Assembly (NCBI GenBank): GCA_964568355.1
Contig: CAZMRK010000342.1
Span: forward strand, 1 to 6,105
Source: JAJPJX01 sp964568355
Lineage (GTDB): Bacteria; Acidobacteriota; Terriglobia; Bryobacterales; Bryobacteraceae
DNA length: 6,105 nucleotides
Reading direction: 5' to 3'
Shown here piece by piece: positions 1 through 5,090 of this stretch. The position numbers and the translations under genes are program-made. Positions within the stretch are counted from its first letter, which is position 1. Each line of letters starts with the position of its first letter. Below the pieces are notes generated by a model. The model was not told the DNA's origin, ran no database searches, and worked only from the letters and a program-made list of their open reading frames with translations.

Positions 1-14
1 AAAGTGGGCAGTTC

Positions 15-476
15 TCAGTGACGCAATTCGGTGAGGCGCCGCTGCATCTCCTCCGGCGTTACGTTTTCTATGTGCCGGCCCACCAGCCATTCGTGCCCGA
101 ATGGGTCGCGAATCATACCAGTGCGCTCCCCATAGAACTGATCCGCCGCTTTACGTACGACCGTTGCTCCCGCCTCAACTGCCCGCTCCACCAATTCGTC
201 CACGCGATCCACGTGCAAGTGGATGGAAAAGGTTGTTCCGCCGAGAGCCAGCGGGCTGAGGATGCCGTGTTCAGGGTATTCATCCGCGAGCATTAAAATG
301 GTCTCTCCAATTTTGATCTCCGCGTGTCCTATGCGCCCGCTCGGCTCTGTCAAGCGAAACAGTTCTTTCGCCCCGAATGCCCGGGCGTAGAAGTCGATCG
401 CGCGCGCTACTCCAGATATGCGCAGGTAAGGATAAACCTCATGTATCGTAGCGTACGACTTTGGTGTAGTAGCCAT
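15..476 (-). CDS. VOC-family (glyoxalase/bleomycin-resistance fold, PhnB-like) protein
   Basis: This 153-residue protein shows the paired beta-alpha-beta-beta-beta layout of the vicinal oxygen chelate fold. The first module (about residues 14-64) begins VYPYLRISG, followed by the helix AIDFYARAFGA and then GHAEIKIG. The second module (about 83-133) has SIHLHVDRVDELVERAVEAGA and ends QFYGERTGMIRDPFGHEW, the usual PhnB-like signature. H51 and E117 sit where metal ligands commonly lie in this superfamily, but I cannot confirm metal binding. The tail NVTPEEMQRR is typical of this subgroup. Members include glyoxalases, dioxygenases and antibiotic-binding proteins, so neither substrate nor reaction can be stated. 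The protein is probably cytosolic. The ATG at 476 is the only sensible start; the upstream purine-rich stretch is a weak ribosome site. It follows the AraC-type regulator on the same strand after about 140 bp, a gap long enough for its own promoter. The family call is firm; the function is unknown. Confidence 0.9.
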   Translation of the reverse strand: MATTPKSYATIHEVYPYLRISGVARAIDFYARAFGAKELFRLTEPSGRIGHAEIKIGETILMLADEYPEHGILSPLALGGTTFSIHLHVDRVDELVERAVEAGATVVRKAADQFYGERTGMIRDPFGHEWLVGRHIENVTPEEMQRRLTELRH

Positions 477-616
477 CTGATCTCGTCTCTCTGAATGCCA
501 AGGCCTTCGACATTCCTCTACGCAACGAAGATACGAGACAGGCCGAAGCAGCGTCTTGGATAAATTTTTCCTCTAGTTTGTAAGGGGAGTAGCCGCAAAA
601 AGATCATTCCGGAATA
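477..616. other. Intergenic region between AraC-type gene and VOC gene
   Basis: This gap lies between two minus-strand genes and carries no credible ORF. It includes most of a 10-bp perfect palindrome next to the regulator's stop codon, an A/T-rich patch at about 568-580, and the short palindrome AAGGCCTT at 500-507. I could not find a good -35/-10 pair for the VOC gene on the minus strand, nor a stem followed by a T-run. The gap may carry the VOC promoter, but the sequence does not show it clearly. Confidence 0.4.
606..615. promoter_or_regulatory. Perfect 10-bp palindrome ATTCCGGAAT
   Basis: ATTCCGGAAT is a perfect palindrome beginning one base past the stop codon (617-619) of the AraC-type gene, and so upstream of the VOC gene. 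It could be a dyad operator. A single 10-bp palindrome can also occur by chance, and the symmetry does not extend into the flanks. No second copy was noticed in the window. Confidence 0.2.
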
Positions 617-1450
617 CTACTCAGCCGCCACGTGGCTTGGCCGACGCGTCGTAACTGGCCGATAGCAGGGTGGGGTAATACCTGAAAACCTGCGGAATTC
701 CCGGTTGAGGTGGGACTGATCATAATAGCCGCCGTCAACGGCGACACCCGCCCAGTTGACGTAATCGCCCTGGGCGGCACGGGCAATTACGGCTTGAAAT
801 CGCCGTATGCGCGAGTACACTTTTGGCGTCAACCCAACCGAACCGCGGAACAGCTCGATAAACCGTTTAGCACTATAGCCGGTTTCATTTTGCACTTGCC
901 TGATGCGGGTTACATCCGGCATGCCGGTCAATGTTCGGATCGCGTGAGCAACAGCAGGATGGAGGACGTTCGGGCTTTGAAGACGAGCTAGAAGAGTGTG
1001 TTCAAGCAGCATGAACATGCATCCAGGAGTTCGCGCCTCTCTAAGCCTCTCACCCAATTCATGTGCCGCAGGTCCCCAGAGATCTTCCAGAGCAACGTGT
1101 CGGTTGGTCAGTTCATCAGATGGCAGGTCGAAGAAAGGCGCTGTTCCCCCCGGATGAAAATGAACCCCGATTACCGGTCCTTTTCGGGAGGTATCCAGCA
1201 CAAAGTAGCGGGAATGAGGGCCGCAGACGACAGAGTCATGAAAGCGCTGGCCGAGAACGTCGGCGTCATCCCTGAAGACGCGCAAGCTCTGGACACCAAG
1301 ATTGAAGACCAGTTCCATCGTTCCTGTAGGCAGCGTGCGCTCACGCTGGTGCTCAACGATGTAGCTTGGGAGATACCACAAACACTCGACGAAGGCGTTG
1401 AGCGGCGCACCGGGCCGATGGAACGTGGGCAGCATTCCTCTGCTTTCCAT
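617..1450 (-). CDS. AraC-family transcriptional regulator with DUF6597-type N-terminal domain
   Basis: This is a 277-residue DNA-binding regulator. Residues about 7-125 match the DUF6597-type sensor-like domain often found ahead of AraC helices. Features include FVECLWYLP at 20-28, LPTGTMELVFNLG at 40-52, a VCGPHSRYFVLDT block at 75-87, and GVHFHPGG followed by FFDLPSDELTN. Residues about 165-265 form the AraC C-terminal domain. The first helix-turn-helix is around 181-203 (RQVQNETGYSAKRFIELFR) and the second around 233-257 (AGVAVDGGYYDQSHLNREF), with the hallmark FRRFSGITPPCYR at the end. The ligand is unknown. An ATG at 1450 is used here, but it lacks a good Shine-Dalgarno; an in-frame ATG at 1435 (giving MLPTFHRPG) is equally compatible with the domain. 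It starts 43 bp after the mscL stop, so read-through from HU-mscL is possible, and it precedes the VOC gene, a plausible target. The family call is strong; the regulon is inferred. Confidence 0.93.
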   Translation of the reverse strand: MESRGMLPTFHRPGAPLNAFVECLWYLPSYIVEHQRERTLPTGTMELVFNLGVQSLRVFRDDADVLGQRFHDSVVCGPHSRYFVLDTSRKGPVIGVHFHPGGTAPFFDLPSDELTNRHVALEDLWGPAAHELGERLREARTPGCMFMLLEHTLLARLQSPNVLHPAVAHAIRTLTGMPDVTRIRQVQNETGYSAKRFIELFRGSVGLTPKVYSRIRRFQAVIARAAQGDYVNWAGVAVDGGYYDQSHLNREFRRFSGITPPCYRPVTTRRPSHVAAE

Positions 1451-1493
1451 TCTATCTAAAGAATGAGAGCTCCAAGCCGTCTCTACCGGTGCC

Positions 1494-1910
1494 TTATTTG
1501 CCTATCGTGCCGCCGACTACGGTGGCGCAGTACGCGCATCGGCGCGCGGCAATAGGAATGGAGCTGAGACATTCGGGGCATTCTTTACTTGTCGGATCAG
1601 GTGAAGCCTCGCCTTTACGGATGCGTGCCATCAGTGTGTTCATTGGGAGAACGACGAAAAAGTATACTGCCGTTGCGATCAGCAGAAACGATACAACTGA
1701 ATTCACGAAATCTCCGAACAGGAACTTGCTGCCGTTGATTTCGAACTGTATCGCCGAGAAATCCGGCTTCCCTACGATGGCCGCGATGAGTGGAGTAATC
1801 AAATCCTTCACCAGCGCTGTAACCACGGCACCAAAAGCCCCGCCCATGACCACTGCGACGGCCAGGTCCAGCACGTTGCCCCGCATAATAAACTGCCTAA
1901 AACCCTTCAT
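1494..1910 (-). CDS. mscL: Large-conductance mechanosensitive channel MscL
   Basis: This is an inner-membrane channel that opens under high membrane tension and releases solutes on hypo-osmotic shock. At 138 residues it is of normal family length. The amphipathic N-terminus and pore helix are textbook MscL: FRQFIMRGNVLDLAVAVVMG, with L16 and V20 at the hydrophobic gate. They are followed by AFGAVVTALVKDLITPLIA (TM1 about 13-46) and, after a short periplasmic loop, TM2 about 66-94 with FVNSVVSFLLIATAVYF. Instead of an E. coli-type charged helix, the C-terminus carries CPEC-x10-CAYC (C111, C114, C125, C128), a zinc-ribbon-like motif that I recall from MscL proteins of several other phyla. It is cotranscribed with the HU-type gene: the HU stop is one base upstream of this ATG, and the ribosome site AGGAGA lies within the HU coding end, implying translational coupling. 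The identification is secure. Confidence 0.97.
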   Translation of the reverse strand: MKGFRQFIMRGNVLDLAVAVVMGGAFGAVVTALVKDLITPLIAAIVGKPDFSAIQFEINGSKFLFGDFVNSVVSFLLIATAVYFFVVLPMNTLMARIRKGEASPDPTSKECPECLSSIPIAARRCAYCATVVGGTIGK

Positions 1911-1911
1911 G

Positions 1912-2205
1912 TTATCTCCTTTCGTTCAACTCGTTCACAAGTGCTATCAATTCGCGGCTCGAGCGGAAGACTGGGACCCGCCTCTCGGGGACTTCCATTT
2001 GCAGTCCTGTCTGCGGATTCCGCGTAGTCCGCCTGGGGCGGGTGTAGGTCCGAAAGCTTCCGAATCGACGCAATTCGATGCGGTCGCCTCGTTGTAGAGC
2101 TTTCACCATGGAGTCCAGGATCACATCGAGAATGATTCTGGCATCCCTTTTCGATATCTCTGCCACTCGCGCAATCTCGTCCCTCAAATTAGCCTTCTTC
2201 ACCAA
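1912..2205 (-). CDS. HU/IHF-family nucleoid DNA-binding protein
   Basis: This is a 97-residue histone-like protein expected to act as a dimer that bends DNA. The N-terminal helices (about 6-38, KANLRDEIARVAEISKRDA) form the dimer body. GDRIELRRFGSF at 40-51 is the conserved strand pair of the HU/IHF family. The basic beta arm carries RNPQTG at 62-67, with P64 at the position that intercalates between base pairs. The C-terminal helix is RSSRELIALVNEL. Sequence alone does not separate HU from IHF subunits, so no symbol is given. The start is unusual: TTG at 2205, with GAGG eight bases upstream, or GTG at 2202 with the same site eleven bases away. The ATG at 2212 is out of frame. It leads a two-gene unit with mscL. 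The upstream 175 bp holds hairpins and a promoter-like pair that could govern both genes. Confidence 0.93.
   Translation of the reverse strand: MVKKANLRDEIARVAEISKRDARIILDVILDSMVKALQRGDRIELRRFGSFRTYTRPRRTTRNPQTGLQMEVPERRVPVFRSSRELIALVNELNERR
1915..1920 (-). promoter_or_regulatory. mscL ribosome binding site inside the HU gene end
   Basis: On the minus strand AGGAGA sits four bases before the mscL ATG and overlaps the last HU codons, just ahead of the HU TAA. This strong Shine-Dalgarno decides the mscL start and suggests that translation of mscL is coupled to that of HU. Confidence 0.75.
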
Positions 2206-2270
2206 CGTTCATGCCTCTTTACTTGTTAGCGCGCTTGCGCTCCGCAAGGACCAGTGAATGACCATGCGAA

Positions 2271-2286
2271 ACCCGAGCGGTCGGGT
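2271..2286. other. Perfect hairpin, 6-bp stem and 4-base loop
   Basis: ACCCGA, GCGG and TCGGGT form a perfect stem-loop. It abuts, and by one base overlaps, the plus-strand TATAAT. There is no T-run on either strand, so it does not look like an intrinsic terminator. It lies inside the presumed HU-mscL leader. Confidence 0.4.
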
Positions 2287-2310
2287 ATAATGGGGCCGTA
2301 ATATCGCTTG

Positions 2311-2339
2311 GTTAGACCCTATTTAGAGGACCGGCTCAA
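2311..2339 (-). promoter_or_regulatory. Candidate sigma-70-type promoter for HU-mscL
   Basis: On the minus strand TTGAGC (2334-2339) and TCTAAC (2311-2316) are separated by exactly 17 bases. That is a fair fit to the -35/-10 consensus, with two mismatches in each box. Transcription would begin near 2304, giving a leader of about 100 bases before the HU start that includes both small hairpins. It is a plausible but unproven promoter. Confidence 0.35.
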
Positions 2340-2380
2340 GTCTTTCTTCGGGCAATATCGCAAGCGCGCGGGGTCTATGT

Positions 2381-2701
2381 TTATTTCTTGGAACTTCCAG
2401 CAGTCTTCCTGGCCAGTGCTGATGGTTTAGCTTCGCGATAGCCGGCCTTCTGAGCATCCGCTTCAGTCATGAACCTACCTTGTTTCGTCCTTCCGTAAAA
2501 CTGGCCGCCCCTGTGATAGATCTTGGTGTTCGTATTCACCCACACCAGGCCTTTCGCCTTCGCATCCGCGATGTCCCTGTCACTGAGTGTACTCGCGGCT
2601 GCTGCCGTCTTGACTGCGGTCCTGCTCTGGAAAGCCGGAAGGCTTCCGGAAAAGAGCGTCATCATGGCCAACGCCACCCACAACGTCAATCGTCTTTTCA
2701 T
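2381..2701 (-). CDS. Small exported protein with a sunset-like 'VWVNT-TK-YH' motif, function unknown
   Basis: This is a 106-residue protein. Residues 1-23 form a clear signal peptide: MKRR, then a hydrophobic stretch to FSGSLPA, with probable cleavage near A23. The mature protein is therefore expected in the periplasm or outside. After an Ala/Thr-rich linker, the conserved block at about 51-91 reads GLVWVNTNTKIYHRGG, then FYGRTKQGRFMTEADAQKAGYR. This resembles the small 'sunset'/YHxxG-type domain, in which a KIYH strand is followed by an aromatic-Gly strand and an E-A-AGYR helix. The zinc-binding cysteines of Ada-like relatives are absent, so metal binding is doubtful. The tail is Lys/Ser-rich. 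The ATG at 2701 is preceded by a good purine-rich ribosome site (AGAGGGGAAAG). It begins 24 bases after the preceding small gene and is probably cotranscribed with it. The motif resemblance is from memory; the biological role is unknown. Confidence 0.8.
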   Translation of the reverse strand: MKRRLTLWVALAMMTLFSGSLPAFQSRTAVKTAAAASTLSDRDIADAKAKGLVWVNTNTKIYHRGGQFYGRTKQGRFMTEADAQKAGYREAKPSALARKTAGSSKK

Positions 2702-2725
2702 ATCTTTCCCCTCTCTGGCCTCGAT

Positions 2726-2974
2726 CTAGCTATCTTTCTTGAGCAAATTGCCAAGCAAGGTACCGGCCTGGTTCATAAAGCTATCGCTCGATTCCCCGCC
2801 GTTGCCGTCGCCGGCTGAGGTCTCGTCGGCGCCGGCCAGGCCGTCCAGCACACCCGTGAGTTGGATAGGCAGCTTTGTCCTTAGAAATCCAATAACCGCC
2901 TCAACGGCCGTCTGAGCCTGGTCCTGGCTCAAGCCGGTCCTTTCCGATACAACGCTGATCAACTGGTTCATCAT
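2726..2974 (-). CDS. Small DUF2267/DUF937-like helical protein, function unknown
   Basis: This is an 82-residue protein. Residues 1-38 look like the helical repeat of DUF2267/DUF937/DUF2780-type proteins: LISVVSERTGLSQDQAQTAV, then EAVIGFLRTKLP. A Gly/Ser/Asp-rich flexible linker follows (about 46-64), then a short hydrophobic tail (AGTLLGNLLKK) like the 'LGGLLGK' ends common in these small proteins. There is no signal peptide or membrane helix, so it is probably cytosolic. The start is well supported: tandem ATG ATG at 2974 with AGGAG seven bases upstream. It sits 53 bp after the DUF481 gene and 24 bp before the secreted-protein gene on the same strand, suggesting one transcript. No function is established for such short forms. 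The domain assignment is tentative, but the gene itself is likely real. Confidence 0.72.
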   Translation of the reverse strand: MMNQLISVVSERTGLSQDQAQTAVEAVIGFLRTKLPIQLTGVLDGLAGADETSAGDGNGGESSDSFMNQAGTLLGNLLKKDS

Positions 2975-2981
2975 GATGTGG

Positions 2982-2986
2982 CTCCT
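2982..2986 (-). promoter_or_regulatory. Ribosome binding site of the 82-residue gene
   Basis: AGGAG on the minus strand lies seven bases before the first of two tandem ATG codons. This supports the short gene as genuinely translated. Confidence 0.6.
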
Positions 2987-3027
2987 CTGTTGGTTGGCTT
3001 GCGTGCGCTGATTCCGTCACGCTGCCG

Positions 3028-4113
3028 CTATCTTGCAAAGGTGATTCCAATTCCCGTCGTATAGAGAAAATCGTTTGTCTTGCGCCCTGGAACAGGATTG
3101 CTCAGGTAGCGATCGCTCACGGACAGATTCCATGTGAGCCATTTGGAAATCCTGGTTGAAAGCCCGATATCTGCGTTCACTCGATAGTTGCCTGCATTGG
3201 CTGGATCGTCGAAGAATCGAAAGCTCTGTATCAAGGAAGTGGTTTCATTCAGCTTCAGGGCGTATGTATCTCCGACGAACACTTCCGCAACATTTTGCGT
3301 TAAGGGCGTGCTGAATTTCGAATGGTTGTAGTCGGCGCCCGCCAAGACATCGAACTGCGTGCGGGCGGTCTTGACCGCATGGAAACCCAACCCGCCGCCG
3401 ATTACGAAACGCAGGTCCAGACTCTGAAACTTGTCGTACTCCCAGTCGTTGGACACATTCACAAACAAGCGCGGTGAAAGGTCGTGGTCGTAGCTGACGC
3501 CTCCGCGGATTGCCTCCGCTGTATCAGCGTTGGTGCCATCGACCAGAGCCGACGACTTGATGGCGTTGAAGTAAAGAGAAGTCTTGTCGGTGTTGGTCGC
3601 TCGCGTCGCCGTCACACCCATAGTGAATGTCGTCGTTTTGGCGTTGCCACTTGTACCTGCGAAACCCAGCGTGCCGGTGCCCGCCCAGAGTTGCCTCCAG
3701 CCGGGTCGCAGGAGCCGCTCGAAGGCCCTTTCTTCTTCTGCATCGCGGATCGTGAGAATCTCCGCTGGAGCGGCGCTAACCGTACCACTGGAGGTCACGA
3801 TATCCACCCTCCCGTCCGAAGAACTGAGCGTACCCTGCAACTGGCGATTGTCCTGTAACACCACCGTGAGAGGGTTGTCGGTTTTGATCGAATCCACTTG
3901 ATCCCATGAGGTAGTGATCACGCCAAATTGATCTGTCTTGATGGAGAGCGTTTTGTCAGTTTTCTTGACGACACTTCCAGTGACGCGATCGCCATTTTTC
4001 AGTACAACTTGATCGCCAAGGACGATGTTCAGGAATAGCAATGCCAGCAATGGCATCCTGAAGTACTTCGAGTTTCTGATTACCTTCATATGTAGTTTCA
4101 TAGGTCTCGGCAC
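3028..4113 (-). CDS. DUF481 (YdiY-like, 'salt-induced outer membrane protein') beta-barrel with N-terminal beta modules
   Basis: This 361-residue protein is predicted to be exported to the outer membrane. The N-terminus has basic residues (K6-R19) then a hydrophobic core (MPLLALLFLNIVLG, 20-33), consistent with a signal peptide. Residues about 34-125 contain two similar small beta units: DQVVLKNGDRVTGSVV..., and from about 81 PLTVVLQDNRQLQGTL..., each a K/Q-(D/N)-G-x2-x-G pattern resembling SH3/Sm-like modules. A short charged helix (AEEERAFERLL) leads into a barrel of about 220 residues rich in alternating aromatic and polar strands. It starts WAGTGTLGFAGTSGNAKT and ends with a strand finishing GIGITFAR, typical of DUF481. 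The family (COG3137) is described as salt-induced in name only; the molecular role is unknown. The GTG at 4113 is chosen because GAGG lies seven bases upstream; ATGs at 4101 and 4089 are alternatives. It follows aqpZ by 76 bp on the same strand. Confidence 0.88.
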   Translation of the reverse strand: MPRPMKLHMKVIRNSKYFRMPLLALLFLNIVLGDQVVLKNGDRVTGSVVKKTDKTLSIKTDQFGVITTSWDQVDSIKTDNPLTVVLQDNRQLQGTLSSSDGRVDIVTSSGTVSAAPAEILTIRDAEEERAFERLLRPGWRQLWAGTGTLGFAGTSGNAKTTTFTMGVTATRATNTDKTSLYFNAIKSSALVDGTNADTAEAIRGGVSYDHDLSPRLFVNVSNDWEYDKFQSLDLRFVIGGGLGFHAVKTARTQFDVLAGADYNHSKFSTPLTQNVAEVFVGDTYALKLNETTSLIQSFRFFDDPANAGNYRVNADIGLSTRISKWLTWNLSVSDRYLSNPVPGRKTNDFLYTTGIGITFAR

Positions 4114-4189
4114 TCGTCAGCCTCATAGATCGCCGGTCTTTTCTTGTTTCCTGCGGCTCGACCGTTGGTCTTTGGCGTTGTTGGGCTTG

Positions 4190-4897
4190 TTACTGCTCGC
4201 GAGCGATAGCAGAGTAGATTACGGCTCCCAGTACGGCGCCCGCGACAGGCGCGACCCAGAAGAGCCAAAGTTGTTCGATCGCCCACCCGCCTACCATAAC
4301 TGCCGGGCCCGTGCTGCGAGCCGGGTTTACAGAGAGATTCGTGACCGGGATTCCAATCAGATGAATCAGTGTCAGTCCGAGGCCGATGGCGATCGGGGCG
4401 AACCCTTGTGGCGCGCGATGGTCCGTGGCGCCGAGAATGATCAACAAGAAGAAAGCAGTCAGGACAAACTCGGCTATAAAGCAGGCGCCCAGCGCATATC
4501 CACCCGGAGAATGGGCTCCATAGCCGTTAGAGGCGAAGCCCGCAGCCAAATCGAAGCCAGGCTTCCCACTCGCGATGAAGTAGAGAACTCCGGCAGCAGA
4601 GACTGCACCGATTATTTGCGCGAGGATGTAACCGGGCAGTTCAGATATCGGAAAGCGTTTCCCTGCCGCTAGTCCGATCGAGACCGCCGGATTCAGATGA
4701 CACCCCGAAATGTGTCCTATGGCGAAGGCCATGGTCAATACAGTCAGACCAAATGCGAGCGCCACGCCCAACAGGCCAATGCCGACCGCAGGGAACGCGG
4801 CGGCGATCACCGCGCTCCCGCATCCACCGAAAACGAGCCAGAACGTTCCGAAGAATTCTGCAGCGCATCTTTTCAAGAGAGGGGGTTGAGTGTTCAT
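4190..4897 (-). CDS. aqpZ: Aquaporin Z, water channel
   Basis: This is an inner-membrane MIP-family channel for rapid water flow. At 235 residues it has the normal AqpZ length, with six membrane helices and two half-helices. The start resembles E. coli AqpZ closely (AAEFFGTFWLVFGGCGSAV at 12-30). Both signature loops are intact: HLNPAVS with N69-A71 and SVNPARS with N191-A193. Selectivity-filter residues equivalent to E. coli F43, H174 and R189 are F49, H179 and R194, which supports a narrow, water-selective pore rather than a glycerol facilitator. The fourth position (E. coli T183) is Leu188; because that residue acts mainly through its backbone carbonyl, this is probably tolerated. The ATG at 4897 has only a weak purine-rich upstream stretch. 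It is first in the minus-strand gene run and divergent from the ECF sigma operon, with which it shares a spacer of about 190 bp. The identification is secure. Confidence 0.96.
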   Translation of the reverse strand: MNTQPPLLKRCAAEFFGTFWLVFGGCGSAVIAAAFPAVGIGLLGVALAFGLTVLTMAFAIGHISGCHLNPAVSIGLAAGKRFPISELPGYILAQIIGAVSAAGVLYFIASGKPGFDLAAGFASNGYGAHSPGGYALGACFIAEFVLTAFFLLIILGATDHRAPQGFAPIAIGLGLTLIHLIGIPVTNLSVNPARSTGPAVMVGGWAIEQLWLFWVAPVAGAVLGAVIYSAIAREQ

Positions 4898-4971
4898 GTC
4901 TGCTTTTTCGCTTTTCGAGTAGCGCGGTATTTTTGCGCCTTCAGATCACCAGACAACGCTTCAAGCAAATA

Positions 4972-5031
4972 AGTCACATTCTGTGGCTCTGAGTTTGCGG
5001 AGCCCGCCTTCCGCGGCCAAAGCATGTGACT
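4972..5031. repeat. Nested inverted repeats in the sigma-factor upstream region
   Basis: AGTCACAT at 4972-4979 is perfectly complementary in inverse to ATGTGACT at 5024-5031. Inside that interval GCGGA (4997-5001) pairs with TCCGC (5010-5014) across an 8-base loop. In RNA this would form a two-tier stem upstream of the sigma start; in DNA the half-sites could be a spaced operator. No T-run follows, so a terminator is unlikely. Confidence 0.3.
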
Positions 5032-5077
5032 CCACCAGAATCCAGAGTGTCTCCGGTTATGAGATCCTTTATGGTTC

Positions 5078-5084
5078 GGAAGGG
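5078..5084 (+). promoter_or_regulatory. Ribosome binding site deciding the sigma-factor start
   Basis: GGAAGGG ends six bases before the ATG at 5091, a standard spacing. It is immediately adjacent to the in-frame ATG at 5085, which is too close. This favours the 204-residue product over longer readings. Confidence 0.55.
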
Positions 5085-5090
5085 ATGGAG

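Larger units (their letters stand above)
2229..2369. repeat. 11-bp inverted repeat enclosing intergenic region
   Basis: GCGCGCTTGCG at 2229-2239 is the exact reverse complement of CGCAAGCGCGC at 2359-2369, separated by 119 bp. The left arm can alternatively pair with the adjacent CGCAAG (2243-2248) through a three-base loop, so the two pairings compete. In RNA this would close a large multi-hairpin domain. It could also reflect chance in a GC-rich spacer. Confidence 0.4.
2206..2380. other. Structured intergenic region upstream of HU-mscL
   Basis: This 175-bp gap separates the small secreted-protein gene from HU. It has no convincing ORF. It contains a 6-bp perfect stem with a 3-base loop at 2234-2248, a 6-bp stem with a 4-base loop at 2271-2286, and an 11-bp inverted repeat (2229-2239 and 2359-2369) that nearly spans it. 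It also contains a direct repeat AATATCGC (2300-2307 and 2354-2361), a TATAAT box on the plus strand at 2286-2291, and a promoter-like pair on the minus strand. It may be a structured leader of HU-mscL or carry a small RNA; neither is proven. Confidence 0.45.
4898..5090. promoter_or_regulatory. Divergent aqpZ / sigma-factor intergenic region
   Basis: This spacer of about 190 bp must hold promoters for aqpZ (leftward) and for the sigma operon (rightward). No box pair is convincing by eye. On the plus strand TATTTT at 4928-4933 is a possible -10 without a good -35. On the minus strand TTGTCT (complement of about 4951-4956) is a possible -35 without a good -10. If the ECF sigma factor controls itself, its promoter would use its own unknown motif. 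The downstream half contains nested inverted repeats. A GTG-started extension of the sigma ORF runs through 4983-5090 but does not look like protein. Confidence 0.45.

Noticed and set aside
998..1459. Plus-strand open frame of 153 codons opposite the AraC-type gene
   Set aside because: The real coding evidence (helix-turn-helix motifs) is on the opposite strand; this frame has no motif or ribosome site of note.
1489..2097. Plus-strand open frame of 202 codons opposite mscL and HU
   Set aside because: It is entirely antisense to two confidently identified genes and shows no domain pattern, so it is a shadow frame.
2229..2369. 6S RNA or another named non-coding RNA
   Set aside because: The region can fold into a long closed structure, but I could not match it to the 6S central bulge or any other known RNA signature.
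3001..3021. GCGTG/CACGC stem between the DUF481 and 82-residue genes as a terminator
   Set aside because: The stem is only 5 bp with a 12-base loop and no T-run follows, so it is not a credible intrinsic terminator.
4114..4189. Terminator or promoter between aqpZ and the DUF481 gene
   Set aside because: Only a 4-bp GACC/GGTC stem is visible, without a T-run, and no promoter boxes were recognised; cotranscription is at least as likely.
4025..4672. Plus-strand open frame of 215 codons opposite aqpZ and the DUF481 start
   Set aside because: The composition is arginine/serine-rich with no recognisable fold, and it overlaps strongly supported minus-strand genes.
4983..5090. GTG-started N-terminal extension of the sigma factor
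   Set aside because: The 36 extra residues do not look like sigma sequence, and a good ribosome site lies just before the ATG at 5091.
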